A program made the translations under genes and the position numbers. The notes beneath the pieces were generated by a model. That model did not search any database. It had not been told where the DNA came from and saw only the letters and a list, made by a program, of their open reading frames with translations. From the NCBI GenBank assembly GCA_030247855.1, contig JAPDRN010000030.1, positions 234,830 through 298,829 of the forward strand: a stretch of DNA of 64,000 bases, written 5' to 3'. How positions within the stretch are numbered: position 1 is the stretch's first letter; the number at the start of each line of letters is the position of its first letter. This stretch comes from Knufia peltigerae. Its lineage: Eukaryota; Ascomycota; Eurotiomycetes; Chaetothyriales; Trichomeriaceae. This document shows positions 55,894-64,000 of this stretch, in pieces.

Positions 55894-56565
55894 TGTGTTG
55901 TCGTCGTCAGACTGTGAGTCCGCTCAAATGTCGTACTCTCTCTCAGAGACGGCCTGGGCGATTGTACCAAGGTGCTTCTTATGAGAGCTGAGGGCGAGGA
56001 TGAAGGACTAGACTCCCTTTTACAACGCAGCTCAAGAGAGCGCATCTTCATCCCTCCAACGCTTCCATTGCCCACCGCATCACCACTATTTTGATCTTCA
56101 TCTCGTTGGATCTTCGTCTTCCGAACCAATGACTGCGTCAGTAAGTTTCGCCGAGCTGGACCATGTCCGGATTCCTTAGGTACTGAGGAGGAGCAGGAAA
56201 AGGATTGGTCAAGCGACAATCCTGGTGGGAAAAACTGTTTAACCATTTAGCCGAATCTTCCTCAGGCACTCGAGACCTATGCGCCGTCACCATCCGAACT
56301 TGGTTCATACTGTAGAAGAGAAGACGCCCGAATCAGTCATGGCCAAAATTGTCATTCGGGTCTGATCTTGACCGATGTTTCATGTTGACTCTTGTGTGCG
56401 CGATACAATGCAAACCAGAACCCACGGAGGTTTGACAGCTCCAATACGAGTACGAGTACGGCGCCGCTCTGACAGCGAGACGACTTACAGTATTCGCGAC
56501 TCACACTCTTTCTACCTTCTCATCAACCTAAGATTCACTTCAATCTAAGGATGATCAATGAGAGT
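55894..56565. other. Intergenic region
   Basis: About 670 bp, SDR promoter plus 3' region of the next gene. Open minus-strand frame to 56246 has no recognisable domain. Confidence 0.4.
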
Positions 56566-57837
56566 CTACAATGGCCAGCTGGTCTCATCGATTCGATACA
56601 CCAGCTTCTCGCCGCTGTATCTGCCCTCCCGCATTTCCTGCAAACCATCGAGCACGCCAATGAGACCTCCAGGGCCAACACGCTCCGGATGTGCTCTGAT
56701 CTTCCCTTCGTGCCACAGCTTCTCAGCCACCCTATAAAACCGTGCACCAAACTCGAAGTCTTCAGGTTGGGCCTTGTAGTGATCCCCTTCGAATATATAC
56801 GACTCCCCACTTAGACTGTACCCGAGGAAGAAGATCGACGTGACATCCTTGCGAGGACAATCTATGCCGAGTAAATTGCAGTATATCCCTCCATCTTCAC
56901 CAAAAGCATCGGCGCAGATCTGAGCAGACATCTCTACCGCAACAGTGTCAAATATCTCCGTGAGCTTCCCACCTGTGGCTTCATGGATTTGTTCCCCGAC
57001 ACCGGGCATATGCTGGGCTCTGTTAATTCACAAGCAATCATTAAGGGATGGGCAGAGGAGTTGACTAACATAGTCTAGGACTAGATCTGCACCGCGATCT
57101 TTCACAAGGCCGAAGTTCATCGGCGAACACGTTGTAATTACCTTGAAGCCCGACCTAGGAAGGATCTCACTGTAAGTTTTTCGAGTTCGTTGACAGATTG
57201 GCATTTTAAGCCTCGTGGGTAAAACTCACAGTTTTGCAAACTGGATGGCGATCGTTCCAGTTGCCGTGCTGCCACCATATATGAAGATGAACTTGTCCTC
57301 ACCCCCACTAGCTTCACCAAGAGCAAGATCTGGCCACGGTAGACCTATCACCTTGTACAGACCGTATCCTACTGTACCGACTCCGGAGCCTATCGAGGCG
57401 GCGGCTTCAGGATTTACGCCATCGGGGACGAGCATCTGTAAGTCTCCTTTCACGGCGATATAACGAGCGAACGTGCCAGTTTCGAAATTGGCATCATTGC
57501 CTAGCCAACCCGGTCAGATGGCTGCGAATTGACGGGACTTGGATCCTATCTGGAGTCTCTCACCACCGTGTCCAGGCCCAGCGATGCGATCGCCCTTCTT
57601 GAAGTTCTTTTTGACGGCCTGGCCAACCTCCTCGACGATGCCCATGTAATCACATCCTACAAGCGACCCATTCAGGCCCTTGGCGTCCAATGTGGTCCAA
57701 TCTGTTGGATTCAATGCCACAGCTATGGTGCGAACCAGGACATAGTCAGGCTGTAGCATTGGCACTGGAATCTGCTTCAGTTCTGCCTTTCCAGTCCCTG
57801 TGCGGATGAGGCCGAAATTTTGTACCATTATTGCCAT
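56566..57837 (-). CDS. Zinc-less MDR reductase (quinone oxidoreductase / trans-enoyl reductase-like)
   Basis: Medium-chain reductase without zinc ligands. Exons 57564-57837, 57230-57500 and 57070-57154 are in phase; the last exon begins near 57019. Landmarks: VALNPTDWTTLD, GCDYMGIVEEVG, GDRIAGPGHGGND (across a splice), IYGGSTATGTIAIQFAKLSGFKVITT (nucleotide loop, across a splice) and GEKLVYRI near the end, as in fungal enoyl reductases of the LovC or CipB kind. The junction between LVLDY and MPGVGEQIHEATGG is one base out of phase with the canonical sites GTTAGT and TTAACAG, so either an unusual splice or a one-base lesion lies near 57017-57070. Confidence 0.82.
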
Positions 57838-58490
57838 GTCATTCAGAGCGACAATAAATGCTGAGGGATTCCAATTGTGGCCAGTGGCAAGTCAACACAT
57901 TCGAGAGAAATAATCTGCGCGGACATTCGCAGCCTATATGTCAGAACACCAGTGTACCCTGTTGTTCAGAAGCTTTTATGCGTTAGCCTTCAGCATCTTG
58001 ATGATATGATCAGCTCCGGCCCTGTAGCCGGATCCGATCAATGGTGGCAAAGCACCCAGAGTGCTTTATAATGCCTAGAGGAGGATATTCTTCTTCGTAA
58101 CCTGACGCGCACTTGTCAAGGCCCCACCGACGGTGCAAGTGGGCTACGCTTGATCAGAAGTCGCGCTTTCACACCTTGGGTGTCGAAGCATGACCTATCC
58201 AGATGGTTCGCAATCTCATCTGACAGTCCGAGATGAGCAGCGGACCACTGTCGTGGTCTATTCATGGATATGAGGCGGATCTCTATCTGTACTACGATTT
58301 CTTTACAGCCAATGGCGTCGCTTCATCCACAACCCCATGGATGGCTTGACGCGCTTATCGATAAGGGATAAATAACCTTTATTGCCTCGTATTCAACGAC
58401 GATTGATGCCCCTCACGGCCTTTAAGACCGACGGTCACTGTCTTCTTCACCTGGCTTCACTCGCGGTTGCTATGCCGAGTACCTGGCAGC
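57838..58490. promoter_or_regulatory. Divergent promoter, MDR reductase / Zn2Cys6 factor
   Basis: About 650 bp between two outward-facing genes. Regulators of this class often control a divergent neighbour. No CGG pair was firmly assigned. Confidence 0.35.
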
Positions 58491-60095
58491 ATGGTTATCG
58501 ACCCGTCTAAGAGGAAACGACGCTTTCATGCAAGGTCCAAATCTGGTTGTCTGACGTGTCGGGCGCGAAGGAAGCGCTGCACAGAGGAGAAGCCGGTCTG
58601 TTTGGGATGTAGTCGCAATTTTCTCCTCTGTTCCTGGCCTTCTCCACCGAACCCAGCTCTAGAAGATGGCGCGGTTGCAGAAAACGTTGACCCGAGGGGT
58701 TTCTCAGACTACGGTGTCTCTGAACAGCTGGATACGAAGCGGCATGGCAAGCAGATCATGCCAGCTAATGATCTCACCCACCACTCAGGATGTTCATACC
58801 TCGAGCCAATTCTAGGTGCTGGACCGGGCAACATCTTGCCATGCTTGGAGTCCCTATTTGCAACTTCTTCAACCCACTCCAAAGCACTTGCGTCTCCAAG
58901 AGAACAGCGACTTTTCCAACACTTTCATGAATCCACCTCCGGAATGCTCGCAGCTCGGGGGTTTTGCTACAACCCTTTCGTTACATGTCTGCTTCCTCTA
59001 GCCATGACCAATGATGGCATCATGCATACAATCCTCGCGATTAGTGCATCCCACTATACCAGCGCTCTCGGGAATGACTCTCTCTACGCTCTCGGGAGGC
59101 AGCATTATGCAATCGCCATCAGGTTTGCCAAGCATCAAATCACAAAATTCGCAAGAGGCATGTGTGATCAACCTTTGGTGCTTGCGGCGCTACTCTTGTC
59201 CTTGTGTGAATTTGAGGTAATGCCACCCTCCCTCCCAGCGCTTCCGCAGGCCCAGCTAACTCGGCCGATCAAGTGTGTCGATGGTAGCCTTCACGGAGCA
59301 GTCCTTCATCACCTGAACGCGGTCACCCAAATCCTTGCGCAAGTGCCACCTTCTTGGTTAAGGAGCTGTGAACCTCTATGTGAATTTATTGCCGAGCTGT
59401 ACACTTTCTTAACTACGGTGTCGAGAAATTTTGGACTCGCTGCTAGACACACTACTCCCCAACTGCATATCATGCACGAGAAGGTGGGGCTGGAAGGGAC
59501 CTTTGGTCAGCTCTACGGCTTCATGTTCGGCTGTGCATACGACTTATACATGCTTATCCCCCAGATTCAAACCTTGGCCGTAGAGCGGCATTCCCAGCCG
59601 AACGAGGATTTGCACTGTGAGGCTGAGTTCAGGGCTATTGAGACTCAGATCGGACAATGGAAGCCATCCGAGGACATCACGGGGAAGGATGTGTCTGATG
59701 CGCTAAAGGTTTCGGGGCTGATGTTACAGCAGGCGCTGTACGTCTATCTGAGCTGTGCAATCCATGGTCCAGGAAAGCCGAACTCTCTCCTTCTCTACGA
59801 CATTCAACCCAAAATTCAAGCGTTCCTCAACCTCATGTCTCTTCTTCCTCCGGCTTGCTCTGAATGGACAACGATGTCTTGGCCAATGTTGGTCGTTGGA
59901 TCATGTGTACGCGATCAGGTGCGACGGGAGATCATGCTTGATTGTGCTAATGAGAGGATGCCCAAAATGTTTGGTGCATATGCCCTTATGCGGACTCTGC
60001 GTTGGCTCTGGGAGAGCGACGACCCAACTGCGTTCGGTCCATGGGGGATCGAGAAAATCATGACAGAAAGAAATGTCCGGCTGTGCGTTGGATGA
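58491..60095 (+). CDS. Zn2Cys6 transcription factor with fungal-specific domain
   Basis: 534 aa, intronless, first ATG 58491 (MVIDPSKRKRRFHARS). The cluster CLTCRARRKRC, six residues, C, two, C, six, C is complete at residues about 20-46, with the K-S-G-C-L-T-C form common in this class. The middle part has ISASHYTSALG, ALGRQHYAIAIRF and LCEFEV, typical of the fungal_trans_2 domain. It probably controls nearby catabolic genes such as the divergent MDR reductase or the convergent permease; position is the only evidence. Ends 34 bp from the permease stop. Confidence 0.9.
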   Translation: MVIDPSKRKRRFHARSKSGCLTCRARRKRCTEEKPVCLGCSRNFLLCSWPSPPNPALEDGAVAENVDPRGFSDYGVSEQLDTKRHGKQIMPANDLTHHSGCSYLEPILGAGPGNILPCLESLFATSSTHSKALASPREQRLFQHFHESTSGMLAARGFCYNPFVTCLLPLAMTNDGIMHTILAISASHYTSALGNDSLYALGRQHYAIAIRFAKHQITKFARGMCDQPLVLAALLLSLCEFEVMPPSLPALPQAQLTRPIKCVDGSLHGAVLHHLNAVTQILAQVPPSWLRSCEPLCEFIAELYTFLTTVSRNFGLAARHTTPQLHIMHEKVGLEGTFGQLYGFMFGCAYDLYMLIPQIQTLAVERHSQPNEDLHCEAEFRAIETQIGQWKPSEDITGKDVSDALKVSGLMLQQALYVYLSCAIHGPGKPNSLLLYDIQPKIQAFLNLMSLLPPACSEWTTMSWPMLVVGSCVRDQVRREIMLDCANERMPKMFGAYALMRTLRWLWESDDPTAFGPWGIEKIMTERNVRLCVG

Positions 60096-60129
60096 TAAAG
60101 TCGTTGGAGGATAGACGTCTCTCTACGAC

Positions 60130-61996
60130 TCAATATTCAATGCGCGGGCCATGGTACGCATTTCGCGCGTGGAAAAACCAGTTCAACAGCCCAAATATGC
60201 ACATGATTCCAATCACTACCACCGCATAATCTGCCATATTGAATCTAATCAGCCAATCTCTACTAGACTCAATATTGTCGACAACCAGCAATCCAACTTA
60301 CTCATATTTGAGGTGGTCACCGGTCTAATAGCTGGAAAAAGGTAAAAGACGGTGGTGATGAGGCTCCACAGAACACAAGCACTGTTTGCCACATAGCCGA
60401 GGGCTTTCGGCAGCCTGAAGCTTCTCGCCCGGGGTAGAAGATGCTCTGGGCGTCGCTGGTAAAGCAAGAGCGCCGCAGGAATGCCGAAAGATATCTGCTG
60501 AAGAATGTCGCACGTCGCAATGAATGCATTGAATGCTTTCAGCAGCATTCAATCAGCTAAGCCCTTCATACGAAGCGCGTGTTTTGGTCTGGAAATCTTC
60601 CATGCCTGCCACGGAATCCGAAGACTTACCTGTGGTGGATGCCATATACAGACAGCCGGTCAAAAGCACAACAGCCGCGTTGAAGAGCAGAGCCTGGACC
60701 GGGACATTCAAGTCGGGATGCACCCTTGACAAATAAGTGGACAATATCAGGGCATCGTCTCGTGCCAATGCCCATGTCAGACGAGATGTGGTTTGCTGCA
60801 TGGCATTGAGTCTGATGGGCATGGCCACCATGAGCGCGGCCATGAATACTGTCGCCGCAGCCTCTGACCTTGTCGCTTGGATCCACAACTCGTATGTCGG
60901 AAATCTAAGAATGACACAGCTTGTCAGTCTCTGGACGGCTGTGTTGGATGTTAGTACGTGGGAAAAGATATCACTCACCCTGTCTTTGTTAAGATGATGG
61001 TGGCCAAATCATTCAAACTGTATGAGACGGCAATGGCGTACGCAAAGGCCGTAACAAATCCAATCCCCACCACACTCATGACAGCCTTGGGTACTATCCT
61101 AGCGGCATCCAAGCACTCCTCTGCCAAATGAAGTGACGCATCGATGCCGACAAACATGTATTGTGGAGTCGATGTGCCGGTGAGGAATGAGATTCCGTCT
61201 GACCAGCCCGAGTTGTTCTCGAAGATGGTCCAAACGCTGGAGGAGGATTGTTTGGGGCTTGATATGGCTACACATGTTAGTGTGATGATGACAAAAAATG
61301 CCAAAGTCCAAAAGACTTGTCTCGGACAATTGGTTAGCTAACGCAGAGCCATGTTTTGCTTTATACAGGTGGTTGCTCACAGCCTATGTCATAGATCCAG
61401 GTGGTCTTCTTGATCAGGTACACGTTGTACAAGAGGACCATGATGTTGATAGCTTGATACAACAAAAAATAGTGCCAGGTCTCTGGGGTGTAATCTTCCG
61501 TGAACTGGATGACCACCGCCAGCAGAATCTGCGCCGTGATGAGGTTGACCGAGGCGACGGTCGCGATCCACGAAAAAGCAGCCAGGAGCCCGCAGGCGTA
61601 CGAGAGCGGCTAGCTGACACTCGACGGAGCCAGGATCGAGGTGAAATGGTACTGACCTCCAGCGGTCGGGTACACGGATGCGAGCTCGGCCAGGGTCGCC
61701 CCGTTGGTGAGGAACGTGACCGAGACCAAGATGACGCCGTACAGCAGCGTCACCGTGCCCCCAGGCGCGATGGCGATGGCCAGACTGGTGGCGATGCCGA
61801 TCCAACTGTTTGTGAGGTCGAAAGACACGACGACGATGCCCAGCATCGACAAGGTCCGTTTCAAGTTTCGGAACTCGTCGATCCCGATGACGCCGAGGTT
61901 GTCTTTAGCATCGGCGGCGGCGTCGTCCACTTCTTGCGGGTGGTGGACGACCTTTGTTTCGGTCACCCCTAGGTCATTTTGTGAATTGTTCGACAT
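60130..61996 (-). pseudogene. APC-family permease (amino acid/GABA/choline type) with in-frame TAG
   Basis: Five exons (61381-61996, 60979-61315, 60630-60904, 60302-60535, 60130-60230) with all junctions in phase span 521 codons, the normal size for fungal APC permeases. Landmarks: SWIGIATSLAIAI, GPGG-like APGGTVTLLYG, TLAELASVYPTAGGQYHF, then after the lesion PLSYACGLLAAFSWIAT, later MFVGIDASLHLAEE, VVGIGFVTAFAYAIAVSYS, NAMQQTTSRLTWALARDDA. Codon 129 (61610-61612) is TAG, between APSSVS and PLSYACG, with conserved frame on both sides; CAG or AAG to TAG is one change. The 128-residue fragment would contain only about two helices, so the gene is inactive unless the base is wrong or the stop is suppressed. 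Confidence 0.82.
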
Positions 61997-63124
61997 ACTG
62001 ATGTGAAACAGATCTGAGGTTAGTCAATCAAGGCTGTTTTCTGTGGAAACAATCAAGGGTAAACATATTTCTCTCCGATCCGAGATGGGGATGTCGAAAA
62101 GCAAGAAGCTCATGAACAAATCTTTGCGTTGAGAAAAGAGTGCTCATTGCGGTGCTTTAAGTGTTGTTGTGTTGTTACTGTTCCGCTGCTCCTTCTCTCA
62201 GAAGATGTACTGTACACACATACATAAGAAACCTATCGAGGTATATTTTCCTGTCAGGGATCAAAGACAATCAGCAGCGCCCTTGCACCGCGTCTAGATG
62301 TGGGGACTCCACCCCGGCCGGCCTCGAGCAAGAATTGTCGACTGTCTTTGATTGAAGGCAAGTTGCTATGGAGATCTCCTGACCAAGTCTAACCGCTGGT
62401 TCGACATTGAATCTCTTCCCCTCCATTGTGCCGAGAGGAGAGGAAAATGTTCATTGGGGGACATCATTCCGGACTTGTGAGAGATGTCTCTAAGCACTTT
62501 TCTCCACATATCTCGACGGCGCCCGCCCTTTTTGTTCTTCTCGCAGCCTCCGGTTCGGGTATATCTTGATAGACCATTCGGTTCAGTCTATTCAGGATTT
62601 CCTCGTCAACCTAGACCCCATCTCAGTGATGACCGCGTCAGTGAAAGCAACTAGATTTCTGTAAGCCGGCGGCTCTGCTGTGGACGTATACCCGTACAGG
62701 CGCTTCTCGACTTCTATATCGCGTCTAGATATTCGCCTTTACCCATATCGGATGGGCTCACAACGATGTTGACGGGCAGACCCCGGAGCCGCAGATAAGC
62801 ACCGTCGTGATGGATTTGTATATTGGTATCGAAACTTGGACTCGAATAGATACTTGTGATGATAAATCATTATCATGATTCCAGCATTGCTTGATTTTTT
62901 TGGGCGGGTCTGAGATGAGGTTTCGGATTGGTTTCCAACGCTTTTCCCGATCATTCCTTCTGGTAAAGAAAAAGCACGACAGCCCCCTTGTTCTCACCAA
63001 TCGGTATATAAAACTCGTCTTCTCTTGAGTTGAACTTGTTCCAACAGATCCAGAGACGACATACCCTCCCTCCCATAGACCCCCAATTCGTCAATTTCCT
63101 TCCAAATTTGAGAGAACAGCGGCC
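61997..63124. promoter_or_regulatory. Divergent promoter, permease / flavin monooxygenase
   Basis: 1.13 kb between two outward-facing genes. Contains a TATATAAA box at about 63005-63011, roughly 115 bp before the monooxygenase start. No gene seen. Confidence 0.45.
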
Positions 63125-64000
63125 ATGATATCATCCATGCCCTCACTCGACGAAGCCACCTCGTACGAGATTCCGGACGTCACCTACCGCAGTCCAAGTG
63201 AGTTTCCACCACCGACTGACACCATTTGTTGTCGATGGTTGACGATGACCGGCCCCCTTGGTATGACCGTCGGTATGTACGCTTGGGTTCTGACGTTTTT
63301 TCCCCCAGATAATCGGAGGGTCAGAGTGATTGCCATTGGAGCGGGAGTGTCGGGAATCCAGACTGCATATCAAGTTCAAAAGGACTGTGAGAAGTGAGCG
63401 ATATTTCTTCGTCTCCCAGACCAATGCAAGCATAAAGCTAAGACAGATTTCAAAAAAATCGACAGTGTCGACTTACAAATCTACGAAAAGAACAGTACCG
63501 TCGGCGGCACATGGCTGGTGAACAGGTACCCTGGATGCGCCTGCGATGTACCCTCGCATGCATACTCGCTCAACTTTGCCCTCAACGTGAGTGACCTATT
63601 GCGGCGGCCATTCGGTCACTTGAAACACGGTTTCGAGTCGTCAGTCACGCGCGGTACTGACAATGGTAATCGTTTTAGCCCGATTGGCCCTTGTTTTTCT
63701 CCCGTTGCGAGGATATTCAGGAGTATTTGGAAAAGGTGGTGGACGTCTTCGATCTCCGCAAGTACATGCGCTTCAAGTCCCGAATCACAGGAAGTCATTG
63801 GAATGAAGAGACCGGCAAATGGACGGTCAGGATCCTGCGGACCGGCCCTGACGGACAGTCTCGTGAGTTTGAGGACAGCTGCGATGTACTGCTCCAGTGC
63901 ACTGGTGTTTTGAGTCGGCCCAAGATGCCAAACGTGGAAGGACTCGAAAGGTTCAAGGGCAAGGCAAGTTCAGAAGGGCCAGCGGCCGGACACCACACAC
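63125..64000 (+). CDS. Baeyer-Villiger-type flavin monooxygenase (3' end cut by window edge)
   Basis: Class B FAD/NADPH monooxygenase. Exons so far: 63125-63197, 63309-63393, 63466-63586 and 63679-63963, all in phase. The first FAD motif is split by introns: VRVIAIGAGVSGIQTAYQVQ, then NVDLQIYEKNSTVGGTWLVN and RYPGCACDVPSHAYSLNF, which continues as PDWPLFFSRCEDIQEYLEKV; further on CDVLLQCTGVLSRPKMPNVEG. This is the group with the GGTW-x-x-N-x-YPG-x-x-CD signature. The frame after FKGK meets GCAAGT at 63964, which fits a GC-AG intron donor, so the rest lies beyond the edge. Substrate unknown. Confidence 0.9.

Noticed and set aside
55662..56246. 194-codon minus-strand frame upstream of the SDR gene
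   Set aside because: Overlaps the SDR first exon and intron in another frame and shows no protein-like pattern.
61610..61620. 11-nt GT...AG intron that would remove the TAG in the permease gene
   Set aside because: Far too short for spliceosomal removal and not a multiple of three, so it would shift the conserved downstream frame.

Overview
The window is nuclear DNA of a filamentous ascomycete (Pezizomycotina). Genes are compact, with many 44-135 nt introns carrying GTRAGT-type donors and CTRAC branch sites. The gene set and general sequence character suggest Eurotiomycetes, perhaps Chaetothyriales (black yeasts); that placement is an inference. No rRNA, tRNA, CRISPR array or recognisable transposon was found.

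Left part, about 1-28.6 kb, is mainly housekeeping and looks intact: a Bud2-type RasGAP (cut by the left edge), splicing factor SF3B1/Hsh155, the small bc1 subunit Qcr8 hidden in short exons, a Zn2Cys6 regulator next to a LanC-like protein, a probable Mediator subunit Med9, cytosolic serine hydroxymethyltransferase, Pol I subunit Rpa34 back-to-back with the rRNA-processing kinase Grc3 (whose P-loop lysine is missing), the folliculin homologue Lst7, an amidoligase-fold protein and mitochondrial GTPase Guf1.

Middle part, about 30-50 kb, is accessory. Its core is an isocyanide-type gene cluster: a DIT1/PvcA isocyanide synthase domain fused in one reading frame to a lone ABC (PDR-type) nucleotide-binding domain that has lost both catalytic residues; a divergent NRPS-like gene with adenylation, carrier and acyltransferase domains; a DHA2-type MFS exporter; and, a few kb away, a DJ-1/PfpI protein resembling isonitrile hydratase and an HSL-type esterase. 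This is the domain content of the Aspergillus copper-responsive crmA enzyme, but split over two divergent genes and with an added ABC domain. Upstream of the exporter lies a diverged tandem repeat full of TGAGCA/TGCTCA cores, including one exact TGTGCTCA, the motif reported for the copper regulator Mac1 of Aspergillus fumigatus. Related copies lie in inverse orientation ahead of a siderophore-type MFS transporter at 48.2 kb.

Right part, about 51-64 kb, holds catabolic or secondary-metabolic enzymes: a medium-chain zinc dehydrogenase, a Gfo/Idh/MocA oxidoreductase, an SDR, an MDR reductase, a Zn2Cys6 regulator, an amino-acid/choline-type permease and a Baeyer-Villiger-type flavin monooxygenase (cut by the right edge). 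Three accessory genes carry clear single lesions (two in-frame TAG codons and one +1 frameshift) and two more show one-base reading problems, so this half is either decaying or contains local sequence errors.
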